Shown piece by piece: positions 16,152 through 24,310 of a stretch of 64,000 bases of DNA; the first letter of the stretch is position 1; every line of letters begins with the position of its first letter. Origin of the DNA: Mycobacterium triplex (GTDB taxonomy: Bacteria; Actinomycetota; Actinomycetes; Mycobacteriales; Mycobacteriaceae); assembly GCF_000689255.1 (NCBI RefSeq), contig NZ_HG964446.1, positions 1,624,766-1,688,765 on the forward strand. The letters are read 5' to 3'. The translations under genes and the position numbers were made by a program. Under the pieces are notes generated by a model that did not search any database, had not been told where the DNA came from, and saw only the letters and a list, made by a program, of their open reading frames with translations.

Positions 16152-18809
16152 TCAGCGTCGTTTCAGCCGGATCTTCCACCACACGATCGCGCTATAGCTT
16201 ATGCACAGGACTCCGAGCATGGCCATATCGAACAGCCATGCGCTCTTGGTGTGATTCCAGTGCTGGTCTTTCGGGTCGGTCGGGCCCGGTATCAGCCGGT
16301 GCGTGTCGATCGTCGACGCCGACGCCGCGAAGCCCCACCGCGCGGGCGTGACCCACGACAACTGGTCGAGCACCAGCCGGTTGGTAACCCAGATCATGCC
16401 GCCGGAGAACACCAGCTGACTCATGATCGACACCACCAGCATCGGCATGATCTGGTCCTGGGATTGGGCCAGCGCCGAGAGCGCCATGCCGAGCAGCGCC
16501 GCACCCACACACGTCGCGGCCACCGTGACGAACAGTTCGAAGTTGACGTTGCCCAGGACCACGGCGTTGGAGATCGGGGTGCCCCAGCCGATCACGGAGA
16601 TGGCCGTGGCGATCGCGGCCTGGATGATCGCAAACGTCGAGAAGACAACGATTTTCGCGCCCATATAGGCGGCCGTGGACAGGCCGACCGCTTGTTCGCG
16701 GCGGAAGATCGGTCGCTCGCCGATCAGGTCGCGGATCGTCAGCGCGGTACCCATGAACACCGCGCCGACGTTGAGCATGACTAGGATCTGGTCGGGCTGA
16801 GCGGGATTGTTGCCCAGCGGATCGGACATGCCGTATCCGCTGTTGCCGCGAACCGTCAGGGTCAGCACCCCGATCAAAAATGGCAGCAGCGCCAGGAACA
16901 CCGTGTAGCCGCGGTCGGAGATGACCAGCCGTATCTGCCGGCGGGCGATCGTGGAGAACTGGCGGCGCACGTCGGCGTGTACCGGCTCGCCCAAATCCGC
17001 GGCCGGGCTGTGTTCGGACGGTAGTTGTGGCTGCTGCTGGTTTTCTTCCCGGAAGCGGCGGTTGGCCTCGTCCGGGTCCGCACCCACCTTGGCGAAGATG
17101 TCGGCCCAGTTGGTGGTGCCCATCGCCGCGCCGATCTGGCTGGGTGGGCCGAGAAACGCCGTCTTGCCGCCGGGAGCGACCAGGAGCAGCTGATCGCAGA
17201 CGTCAAGGTAGGACACCGAGTGCGTGACCACCAGCACCACGCGCCCGGCGTCGGCCAGCTGGCGCAGCATCATCATCACCTGGCGGTCCAGCGCCGGGTC
17301 CAGGCCGGTGGTGGGTTCGTCGAGCAGCAGTAGCGACGGGCCGGTGAGCAATTCCAGGGCCACCGACGCGCGCTTGCGCTGGCCGCCGGAGAGCTTGTCG
17401 ACGCGGGTGTCGGCGTGCTTGGTCAGCTCGAGTTCCTCGAGCACCTGCGCGACGACCTGTTCGCGGTCGGCCTTGCTGGTGTCGGGCGGCAGCCGCAGCT
17501 CGGCGGCGTAGCCCAGCGCCTGGTTGACGGTCAGCTGGCGGTGCACGACGTCGTCCTGGGGGACCATCCCGATCCTGCTGCGCAGCGAGGCGTACTCGGT
17601 GTGGATGTTGTGGCCCTCGAAGGTGACCGTGCCGGAGCTGGGGCTGGTGTACCCGGCGATCAGCCGCGACAGCGTGGTCTTGCCGGCGCCGGATCCGCCG
17701 ATGATCGCGGTCAGCGTCCCGGGTCGGGCGGTCAGCGAGATGTGGTCCAGCAGCTGCTTGCCGTGGTCGACTTCGTAGCAGACCGAGTTCACCTCGAGAC
17801 CGCCGGTGCGGGTGGCCGCTTCGGTGCGCCGGACCAGGGTGTCGCGGCTGAAGACGAGGTCGACGTTTCCGATCGTGACGACGTCGCCCTCGGTGAGCAC
17901 CGCCGAGCCGACCCGGACGCCGTTGACGAAGGTGCCGTTGACGCTGTGCGCGTCGCGGATCTCGGTGCCCAGCGGCGTCTGGATCAAAAACGCGTGATGA
18001 CGCGAGGCCAGGACGTCCTGGATGACGATGTCGTTGTCGGTGGCGCGCCCGATCGTTTGCGCGTTGGCCGGCTTTTGCAACGCGCCGGACCGCGACGGCA
18101 ACAACGCCTGGAACATCTTGGTGGCCAGGTTCCCGACCTCCGGCGCCTTGGCCTCGGCGACGGGCGACATCTGGGTCTTGGGTGCCTGCATGGATCCGAC
18201 CGGCGCGGACATCTGCGGCTGATAGTTGGGCGGGGCGTGGTTGGGATATGCCGGCGGCCGGACCGATGTCGGATACACGGGTTGCCCTGGCGGTCCCGGC
18301 CGCTGGCCCGGCGGGCCGGGATGCGGCCGCGGCGGGGGTGGCGCGGCCCACGTGGTCTGGCGTCCGGGCAGCGGTCCGGGCGGAGCGGCGAACGGCTGCC
18401 CCGATGCCTGTGACGAAGGCCACGGCGCGCCGGCCTGAGCCGCGACCGGTATGCCCATCGACTCGGTCCGCGGCGGCCGCCCGGCCATGCCTTGGTGGCG
18501 CCCGACCTCGAACGTCAGCAGCGGGCCGTCCGGATTTCCGATGTTGATGCTCTGACCGTCATGGATATCGACGACCGGCACCCGCCTGCCGTTGGCGAAA
18601 GTGCCGTTGAGCGAACCGTTGTCGATCGCCAGCCAGCGGCCCTGGTCGAAGCGCAGCAACAGATGGGCCCGCGAAATCAGGGGGTGGGTGATGCGCATAT
18701 CGGCCCGGAGATCGCGCCCGACTACCACGTCGTGACCTGCTGCGAAGGTGCGTTCCGACCCGTCATACCGGACGGTCAGCGCCGGCGGGGCTGGTGAATT
18801 CATCGCCAC
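16152..18809 (-). CDS. FHA-FHA-ABC transporter, Rv1747-like, paralogue B
   Basis: 885 aa, same domain order as paralogue A. FHA1 at about residues 10-105, a long Pro/Gly-rich linker (110-205), FHA2 at about 235-330, an ABC ATPase with IGGSGAGKTT, LSGGQRKRAS and LLLLDEPTTGLD, and a C-terminal ABC2 membrane domain. Its N-terminus (LTVRYDGSERTFAAGHDVVVGR) is closer to Rv1747 as I recall it than paralogue A is. The longer linker accounts for most of the size difference. It is first in the two-gene unit. A 70-bp stretch inside the ATPase domain (17518-17587) is identical to 15039-15108 in paralogue A. Confidence 0.92.
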   Translation of the reverse strand: MAMNSPAPPALTVRYDGSERTFAAGHDVVVGRDLRADMRITHPLISRAHLLLRFDQGRWLAIDNGSLNGTFANGRRVPVVDIHDGQSINIGNPDGPLLTFEVGRHQGMAGRPPRTESMGIPVAAQAGAPWPSSQASGQPFAAPPGPLPGRQTTWAAPPPPRPHPGPPGQRPGPPGQPVYPTSVRPPAYPNHAPPNYQPQMSAPVGSMQAPKTQMSPVAEAKAPEVGNLATKMFQALLPSRSGALQKPANAQTIGRATDNDIVIQDVLASRHHAFLIQTPLGTEIRDAHSVNGTFVNGVRVGSAVLTEGDVVTIGNVDLVFSRDTLVRRTEAATRTGGLEVNSVCYEVDHGKQLLDHISLTARPGTLTAIIGGSGAGKTTLSRLIAGYTSPSSGTVTFEGHNIHTEYASLRSRIGMVPQDDVVHRQLTVNQALGYAAELRLPPDTSKADREQVVAQVLEELELTKHADTRVDKLSGGQRKRASVALELLTGPSLLLLDEPTTGLDPALDRQVMMMLRQLADAGRVVLVVTHSVSYLDVCDQLLLVAPGGKTAFLGPPSQIGAAMGTTNWADIFAKVGADPDEANRRFREENQQQPQLPSEHSPAADLGEPVHADVRRQFSTIARRQIRLVISDRGYTVFLALLPFLIGVLTLTVRGNSGYGMSDPLGNNPAQPDQILVMLNVGAVFMGTALTIRDLIGERPIFRREQAVGLSTAAYMGAKIVVFSTFAIIQAAIATAISVIGWGTPISNAVVLGNVNFELFVTVAATCVGAALLGMALSALAQSQDQIMPMLVVSIMSQLVFSGGMIWVTNRLVLDQLSWVTPARWGFAASASTIDTHRLIPGPTDPKDQHWNHTKSAWLFDMAMLGVLCISYSAIVWWKIRLKRR

Positions 18810-18879
18810 AACTCTAGCTCGTGGACCTATTTCGCCATTTGCACCAACGCGGCACGTCGAGCCAGTTGTGCCCGCGCAA

Positions 18880-20094
18880 TCACCGGTTGTCGGGTGCTCC
18901 GGTGACGACGCAGCGGGTGCGGGTGTAGATCGTCGGCATGCACCGATTGCAGTGCGTACACGCCGAGCGGACGCTGTGCGCCGCGCCGTCGGCGGCGAGC
19001 CGGTTGATCAGATCCGGCTCGGCCAGCAGCGCCCGGGCCATCGCGACGAACTCGAAGCCCTCGGCCATCGCGAGGTCCATCGTCTCCCTGTTGGTGATGC
19101 CGCCCAGCAGGATCAGCGGCATCTTGAGTTCGGCTCGGAACAGTTTGGCGTCGCGCAGCAGATACGCCTCGCGGTAGGGGTATTCGCGCAGGAACTTCGT
19201 GCCCGTCATGCGCATGCCCCAGCGCAGCGGCGGCTTGAAGGCCCCGGCGAACTCCTTGAGCGGGGCGTCGCCGCGGAACAGGTACATCGGGTTGACCAGA
19301 GAGCTGCCGGCGGTGAGTTCGATCGCGTCCAGGCCGCCGTCTTCCTCCAGCCATTTGGCGGTGATCAGCGACTCTTCGGTGGTGATGGCGCCGCGGACCC
19401 CGTCGGCCATGTTCAGCTTGGCGGTGACCGCGATCGGCGTTCCTTCTTTCTCGACCGCGCGGCGAACGGCCATCACCATTCCGCGGGCGACCTTGGCCCG
19501 GTTCTCCAGTGAGCCACCGAACTCGTCGTCGCGACGGTTGATCAGTGGTGACAGGAACGAACTCGCAAAATAGTTGTGGCCCAAATGAATTTCGACGGCG
19601 TCGAAGCCGGCTTCCATGGCGAACCGGGCCGCGTCGGCGTGCGCGGCGATCACGTCGGAGATGTCGTCGCGGGTCGCCTTGCGGGCGAACCGCATTCCGA
19701 TCGGGTTGAAGAACCGCACCGGCGCCAGCGCCTTGGCCTTGTTGGATTTTGCATTGGCGACCGGACCCGCATGGCCGATCTGGGCGCTGATCGCCGCGCC
19801 TTCGGCGTGGATGGCGTCGGTGAGCTTGCGCAGCCCGGGCACCGCCTCGGGCCGCATCCACAGCCCGTTGCCCTCGGTGCGTCCACCCTGGGAGACGGCG
19901 CAGTAGGCGACGGTCGTCATGCCGACCCCGCCGGCGGCCGGTGCCCGGTGGTACTCGATCAGGTCGTCGCTCACCAGAGCGCCGGGCGTGCGTGCTTCGA
20001 ACGTCGCGGACTTGATGGTCCGGTTGCGCAGCGTGATCGGTCCCAGCTGCGCTGGGCTGAATACGTCCGGAATCTGGGGCTGGTCAGATGCCAT
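18880..20094 (-). CDS. Old-yellow-enzyme/NADH:flavin oxidoreductase family protein (Rv3359-like)
   Basis: 404 aa FMN-dependent TIM-barrel oxidoreductase. The N-terminal [22 protein letters not shown] block, an [30 protein letters not shown] segment near the middle, and the late [26 protein letters not shown] phosphate-binding loop are family-typical. The C-terminus carries CTHCNRC and a further Cys 9 residues on, resembling the cluster-binding region of longer flavin oxidoreductases, but the protein stops soon after, so iron-sulfur binding is uncertain. The ATG at 20094 is preferred over a longer frame because the family starts here. Divergent from folD; the M. tuberculosis relJK module that sits between these genes is absent. 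Confidence 0.88.
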   Translation of the reverse strand: MASDQPQIPDVFSPAQLGPITLRNRTIKSATFEARTPGALVSDDLIEYHRAPAAGGVGMTTVAYCAVSQGGRTEGNGLWMRPEAVPGLRKLTDAIHAEGAAISAQIGHAGPVANAKSNKAKALAPVRFFNPIGMRFARKATRDDISDVIAAHADAARFAMEAGFDAVEIHLGHNYFASSFLSPLINRRDDEFGGSLENRAKVARGMVMAVRRAVEKEGTPIAVTAKLNMADGVRGAITTEESLITAKWLEEDGGLDAIELTAGSSLVNPMYLFRGDAPLKEFAGAFKPPLRWGMRMTGTKFLREYPYREAYLLRDAKLFRAELKMPLILLGGITNRETMDLAMAEGFEFVAMARALLAEPDLINRLAADGAAHSVRSACTHCNRCMPTIYTRTRCVVTGAPDNR

Positions 20095-20145
20095 GCGAGG
20101 AGCGTAACGGCGATCGCATGGCCGGCGAAGCAGGGCGTATGGGGG

Positions 20146-20168
20146 CACCTCCCGCTTGCGGGGGAGGG
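20146..20168 (+). repeat. GC-rich hairpin between the flavin oxidoreductase and folD
   Basis: CCTCCC (20148-20153) pairs with GGGAGG (20162-20167) around an 8-nt loop, within a GGGGGCACCTCCCGCTTGCG context. I recall similar G/C hairpins dispersed in mycobacterial intergenic DNA, but only one copy is in this window. It lies about 45 bp before folD. Confidence 0.4.
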
Positions 20169-20213
20169 TCGCCGTCATCGGGCAGCGCCCGTGGTCGTGC
20201 CAGACTGTCAGGC

Positions 20214-21059
20214 GTGGGCGCAATCACACTGGACGGCAAGGCCACCCGCGACGAGATCTTCGTCGACCTCAAACAACGCGTCGCGGCACTGACCGCGGCG
20301 GGGCGTACGCCCGGGCTGGCCACGATCCTGGTCGGCGACGATCCCGGGTCCCAGGCCTACGTGCGCGGCAAGCATGCCGACTGCGCGAAGGTGGGCATCA
20401 CCTCGATCCGTCGCGATCTGCCTGCCGACATCTCCACGGCCAAGCTGAACGAGACGATCGACGAGCTGAACGCCAACCCCGAGTGCACCGGTTACATCGT
20501 GCAGTTGCCGCTGCCGAAGCATCTCGACGAGAACGCCGCGCTGGAGCGCATCGATCCCGCCAAGGACGCCGACGGCCTGCACCCGACGAACCTGGGCCGG
20601 CTCGTGCTCAACAACCCGGCCCCGCTGCCGTGCACCCCGCGCGGCATCGTGCACCTGCTGCGCCGCTACGACGTCGAGATCGCCGGTGCGCACGTGGTCG
20701 TCATCGGCCGCGGCGTGACGGTCGGCCGGCCGCTGGGCCTGCTGCTGACGCGCCGCTCGGAGAACGCGACGGTTACGTTGTGCCACACCGGAACTCGTGA
20801 CCTGCCCACGCTGACCAAGCAGGCCGACATCATCGTCGCCGCCGTCGGAGTGCCGCACCTGGTGACCGCCGACATGGTGCGCCCGGGCGCCGCGGTGCTC
20901 GACGTCGGCGTCAGCCGGGTGGACGGCAAGCTCACCGGCGACGTGCACCCCGACGTGTGGGAGGTCGCCGGGCATGTGTCGCCGAACCCCGGCGGCATCG
21001 GCCCGCTGACCCGGGCGTTTCTGCTGACGAACGTGGTCGAGCTGGCCGAGCGGCAATGA
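20214..21059 (+). CDS. folD: Methylenetetrahydrofolate dehydrogenase/cyclohydrolase FolD
   Basis: 281 aa, identical in length to M. tuberculosis FolD by recall. Bifunctional enzyme interconverting 5,10-methylene-THF, 5,10-methenyl-THF and 10-formyl-THF with NADP. Visible features are [14 protein letters not shown] with the catalytic Lys, the substrate loop [27 protein letters not shown], the NADP loop [16 protein letters not shown] and the C-terminal [15 protein letters not shown]. The GTG start ([15 protein letters not shown]) matches the family N-terminus. Its stop overlaps the start of a DUF3017 membrane protein (ATGA), the same order as in M. tuberculosis. Confidence 0.97.
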   Translation: MGAITLDGKATRDEIFVDLKQRVAALTAAGRTPGLATILVGDDPGSQAYVRGKHADCAKVGITSIRRDLPADISTAKLNETIDELNANPECTGYIVQLPLPKHLDENAALERIDPAKDADGLHPTNLGRLVLNNPAPLPCTPRGIVHLLRRYDVEIAGAHVVVIGRGVTVGRPLGLLLTRRSENATVTLCHTGTRDLPTLTKQADIIVAAVGVPHLVTADMVRPGAAVLDVGVSRVDGKLTGDVHPDVWEVAGHVSPNPGGIGPLTRAFLLTNVVELAERQ

Positions 21060-21340
21060 GTTCGGCGAAGTCCGCGGCCAAAGCGCAGTGGCCGATCCTG
21101 CTGGTCGGGCTGATCTTCGTGACGGCATTCGCGTTGGTGGGCGCCAACTTCTGGCGTCGCGGCTCGCTGCTGATCGGCATCGCCGTCGGTGTCGCCGCGA
21201 TCCTGCGGCTGGTGCTGTCCGACGATCGCGCGGGCCTGTTGGTGGTGCGCAGCAAGGGCATTGACTTCGTCACGACCGCGACGGTCGGGGCCGCGATGGT
21301 CTATATCGCCTGGACCATCGATCCGCTTGGTACGGGTTAA
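21056..21340 (+). CDS. DUF3017 small membrane protein (Rv3355c-like)
   Basis: 94 aa with three hydrophobic segments: about residues 12-30 ([18 protein letters not shown]), 36-53 and 72-88. DUF3017 proteins are small actinobacterial membrane proteins that sit next to folD; function unknown. A basic or charged loop lies between helices 2 and 3 ([17 protein letters not shown]). It is translationally coupled to folD by an ATGA overlap. Its TAA overlaps the TAA of the convergent DUF732 gene within TTAA. Confidence 0.88.
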   Translation: MSSAKSAAKAQWPILLVGLIFVTAFALVGANFWRRGSLLIGIAVGVAAILRLVLSDDRAGLLVVRSKGIDFVTTATVGAAMVYIAWTIDPLGTG

Positions 21341-21900
21341 ATTCCCGGGCCCGTGATCTGGGGCAGGTCGGCGATCGCGCCGCCCGGCATGTTCGGCATA
21401 CCGGGCATGTTCGGCATCGCGCCGGGCATGTTCGGCATGGCGCCCGGCATGTTCGGCATGACGCCGCCGGGCAGGTTTTGCATGCCGCCGGGCATCATGC
21501 CACCGGGCATGTTGGGCATGTTGCCGCTGGCCAAGTTCGCCATCATTTGCGGGCAGTACGACTGGATCGCGATCGTGGTGAACATCTGCGCCATCGCCGG
21601 TGACATGCCCTGGCGTCGCACGCTCGTGACGGCCCCGGCGAAGCTGCCGCCGGGCTGGGCCAGCATCGGGCAGATGGATTCGCCGACGGCCATCGCGTTT
21701 CCGGGTTGGCCGAAGTCGACGCCGGCGTGGTTGAGCGCGTCGATGAAGCTGTCGTCGGCGTTCGGGTCGGCCTCGGCCGGCGGCGACCCGAACGCCGCGG
21801 CGATGGTGAGCAGGCCGGCCACCGCGGCCAGCAAGCGAACGGTCAGCGGCTGATGGCGAAACGGCCAGGCCCAACTCTGCGCAGCAACAACTGCTTTCAT
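21337..21900 (-). CDS. DUF732 secreted protein with Met-Pro-Asn/Gly repeats (Rv3354-like)
   Basis: 187 aa. Signal peptide: MKAVVAAQSWAWPF then a hydrophobic core and cleavage near AEADPNADD. The DUF732 domain (about residues 43-125) has the expected FIDALNHAGVDF start, ICPMLAQPGG and a second Cys (SYCPQMM), probably a disulfide. The C-terminal third is a low-complexity array of NMPG/MPNMPGA units absent from the shorter (129 aa by recall) Rv3354. The ATG at 21900 opens the signal peptide; a longer frame upstream is less signal-like. Function unknown; DUF732 proteins are common exported mycobacterial proteins. Confidence 0.88.
   Translation of the reverse strand: MKAVVAAQSWAWPFRHQPLTVRLLAAVAGLLTIAAAFGSPPAEADPNADDSFIDALNHAGVDFGQPGNAMAVGESICPMLAQPGGSFAGAVTSVRRQGMSPAMAQMFTTIAIQSYCPQMMANLASGNMPNMPGGMMPGGMQNLPGGVMPNMPGAMPNMPGAMPNMPGMPNMPGGAIADLPQITGPGI
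21384..21526 (-). repeat. Degenerate tandem repeat encoding MPNMPG units
   Basis: On the plus strand the motif GGCATGTTCGGCAT recurs at 12-24 bp spacing, with CCG or GCG spacers. Translated on the minus strand it gives repeated NMPGAMPNMPG-type units of 4-7 residues. Near-identity of neighbouring units suggests recent slippage, so copy number may vary between strains. Confidence 0.75.
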
Positions 21901-22170
21901 GACAGCTTCCCCATCTGTCGCCCAGTGCCCTGAAGGCACTCGAATCACTCTAGGAAGACTGATCTATGGCTGTCACGTTTGTGACACGGGAAGGTCAAGG
22001 TTTGCACACTATGCGTTTCGTGGGCGCGATGCTTCCGAGACATCGGTTATCGCGCGGAAAGCGTTACGGGCGAACGTGGATCGAGTCCCGGTCAATCGAG
22101 GCCACTCTGTGATCCGACACGTGCCGCGGCACCGTGCTCTGGAGTGAGAAATGGTTGAGAATGCGGCATC

Positions 22171-23613
22171 ATGGATCGTGGCATCTCGCGTCAGACGTTT
22201 CTTCGCGGTGCCGTTTCAATGTTGGCGACGGGCGCGGTGCTCGGGACCACGCGGGCTGCCGCGGATCCCGGTGCCGCGGGGGCCGGCTGGAACGGCTTGG
22301 CTTCCACCATCGGTGGCAGTGTGCTGCTGCCGGCCAGTGGTACCCAATTCGCTTCGAGCAAGCAGGTATTCAACTCGTTCTACAACAACGCCACCCCCGC
22401 GGCAGTCGTGGCGGTATCCTCCCAGGCCGACGTGCAGAAGGCGGTCGCCTTCGCGGCGGCGAACAAGCTGAAGGTCGCTCCGCGCGGCGGTGGGCATTCC
22501 TACATCGGCGCATCGACCGCCGACGGCACCATGGTGCTCGACCTGCGCGGGCTTCCGGGTGGGGCGAACCTCGACGGCGGCAACGTCACCGTCACCCCGG
22601 CGACGACTCTGTGGGCGGTGCATCAGGCCTGCGCGGGCGCCGGTCGCGGCGTCCCCACGGGCAGTTGCCCCACCGTCGGTGTCGCGGGGCTGACGCTCGG
22701 TGGGGGAATCGGCAACGATTCCCGGCATGCCGGCTTGGCGTGCGACGCGTTGCAGTCGGCTACGGTGGTGCTGCCCAGTGGCGACGTGGTCACCGCGTCC
22801 GCCAACGATCATCCGGACCTGTTCTGGGCACTTCGCGGCGGTGGTGGCGGCAACATCGGGGTGACGACGTCGATGACGTTCGCGACCTTCCCGACCGGTG
22901 ACACCGACGTCATCCGGCTCGAATTCGCACCGTCGGCGGCCGTCCAGGTGCTCGTCGGTTGGCAGAACTGGCTGAACGGCGCGGACCGAAATGCTTGGGC
23001 CATGGTCGATCTCGCGGTCGGCTCGGCTCAGCCCGACTGCCATATTCTCGCGACCTGTCCCGCCGGTGGGGCGGCCGGGGTGACCGACGCGATCAAGGCT
23101 GCGGTCGGCTTGCAGCCCAGCGCGGTGACCAACAAGACGATGAACCGGATGGACCTCGTGACGTATCTGGCCGGCGGCAGCTCGACATCGGCGCCGCGCG
23201 GGTTCGTGGCCGGATCCGACGTGATCACCACGGTGAATTCCGCTGCGGCCCATGCCATCGCGACCGCGATCGGGCAATGGCCCGCCTCCGGCGGACGGGC
23301 TTCGTTGTTGGTGGATCCGCTGGGCGGAGCGGTCGCCGACGTGGCCCCCGGCGATTCGGCGTTTCCGTGGCGCCGGCAGTCCGCGGTGCTGCAGTGGTAC
23401 GTCGAGCCGGCCGCCAACCAGGTCGCCGCCGCGACCCAGTGGCTGAGCTCCGCGCACCAAGCGGTCCAACAGTTTTCGGTCGGCGGATACGTCAACTACC
23501 TGGAGCCCAACGGTTCCGCGCCGCGCTATTTCGGCTCGAATCTGTCGCAGCTGAACAGCGTGCGGCAGAAGTACGACCCCAACCAGGTGATGTACTCCGG
23601 CCTGAAATTCTGA
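22171..23613 (+). CDS. Exported FAD-linked oxidase, berberine-bridge-enzyme type with bicovalent FAD
   Basis: 480 aa. The N-terminus MDRGISRQTFLRG followed by a hydrophobic stretch and ATRAAADPG resembles a Tat signal, but the twin Arg is R-Q, so the route is unsure. FAD domain: PRGGGHSY places His109 for 8-alpha attachment and GSCPTVGVAGLTLGGGIG places Cys166 for 6-S-cysteinyl attachment. The C-terminal BBE motif (VNYLEPNGSAPRYFGSNLSQLNSVRQKYDPNQVM) is intact. Such enzymes oxidise alcohols or sugars with O2 or another acceptor. In M. tuberculosis the same place holds short pieces (Rv3351c-Rv3353c) that look like remnants of this gene. Substrate unknown. Confidence 0.9.
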   Translation: MDRGISRQTFLRGAVSMLATGAVLGTTRAAADPGAAGAGWNGLASTIGGSVLLPASGTQFASSKQVFNSFYNNATPAAVVAVSSQADVQKAVAFAAANKLKVAPRGGGHSYIGASTADGTMVLDLRGLPGGANLDGGNVTVTPATTLWAVHQACAGAGRGVPTGSCPTVGVAGLTLGGGIGNDSRHAGLACDALQSATVVLPSGDVVTASANDHPDLFWALRGGGGGNIGVTTSMTFATFPTGDTDVIRLEFAPSAAVQVLVGWQNWLNGADRNAWAMVDLAVGSAQPDCHILATCPAGGAAGVTDAIKAAVGLQPSAVTNKTMNRMDLVTYLAGGSSTSAPRGFVAGSDVITTVNSAAAHAIATAIGQWPASGGRASLLVDPLGGAVADVAPGDSAFPWRRQSAVLQWYVEPAANQVAAATQWLSSAHQAVQQFSVGGYVNYLEPNGSAPRYFGSNLSQLNSVRQKYDPNQVMYSGLKF

Positions 23614-23638
23614 AATCTCTTCGTGGTGTCCGCCTCCG

Positions 23639-23670
23639 AGCGAGTCGATCGCCATGAGTGCACACTCGCT
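23639..23670 (+). repeat. Short inverted repeat after the FAD oxidase gene
   Basis: Arms AGCGAGT (23639-23645) and ACTCGCT (23664-23670), 7 bp with an 18-nt loop, 25 bp after the stop. The GAGTGCAC segment before the right arm recalls the arms at 5110-5166 and 6515-6575. The remainder of the gap to 23893 holds no gene that I can support. Confidence 0.4.
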
Positions 23671-23893
23671 AAACCCGTTGCGCCCCCCACCTGGATCGCG
23701 GCCAACCCCGCACCACCACCCCGAAAAACTCCTCACCGACGGCGACGACGACGGGCAGGAGTAGCCGACCGCGGCAGGCCATGTGCGCCAGGCGTTTCGG
23801 GCGACGCGAATACTCGGGTGTCGTCCAAGGGATGGTTCCCCAGCCGCCGTCATGCTGGTGTCGCGCCGGATCGCCGTCGCGTTAGGCTGAGCC

Positions 23894-24310
23894 ATGCCTG
23901 CAGACGATCCGGTGACTGTGCTGAGCGAAGACGAGAGCTGGGACTTGCTGTCGAGCGTGGCGTTGGGGCGATTTGTCGTCGTCGCGGACGGGCGGGCCGA
24001 AATCTTTCCGGTCAACTTCATCACCCAGCGCCGGACGCTGCTGTTCCGAACTGCCTCGGGTACCAAGCTTTATCACGCCGTCATGAGTGACCGGATAGCT
24101 TTCGAGGCCGACGGCCACAGTGACGTCGACGGGTGGAGCGTGATCATCCAGGGCAGGGCACACCTGCTGACGGCGCGCGACGAGATCCTCGACGCCGAGG
24201 ACGCGCAGTTGCTGTCGTGGCCGGCCACGGTGAAGCCTCACTTCGTCCGGGTGATCGCCATGGAGATCTCCGGACGCCGGTTCAAGTTCGGTCCGGCGCC
24301 GGTTCGGTAG
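23894..24310 (+). CDS. Pyridoxamine 5-phosphate oxidase-like FMN-binding protein
   Basis: 138 aa split-barrel protein of the pyridoxamine-phosphate-oxidase-like superfamily. The N-terminal helix (LSEDESWDLLSSVALGRFVV) leads into strands ending in IFPVNFITQRRTLLFRTASGTKL, the usual flavin-phosphate contact, then VIIQGRAHLL and the C-terminal HFVRVIAMEISGRRF strand. Members bind FMN, F420 or haem-related cofactors; which one cannot be told here. It is a single gene convergent with the MFS exporter, and the last 29 bp of the two genes overlap. Confidence 0.85.
   Translation: MPADDPVTVLSEDESWDLLSSVALGRFVVVADGRAEIFPVNFITQRRTLLFRTASGTKLYHAVMSDRIAFEADGHSDVDGWSVIIQGRAHLLTARDEILDAEDAQLLSWPATVKPHFVRVIAMEISGRRFKFGPAPVR

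Noticed and set aside
14369..16351. 660-codon plus-strand frame across the FHA-ABC gene
   Set aside because: Antisense of Walker and FHA coding regions; Gly/Arg/His-rich low-complexity translation.
21384..21526. CRISPR-like regularly spaced repeats
   Set aside because: Units are short, degenerate, without unique spacers, and lie in frame within an exported protein.
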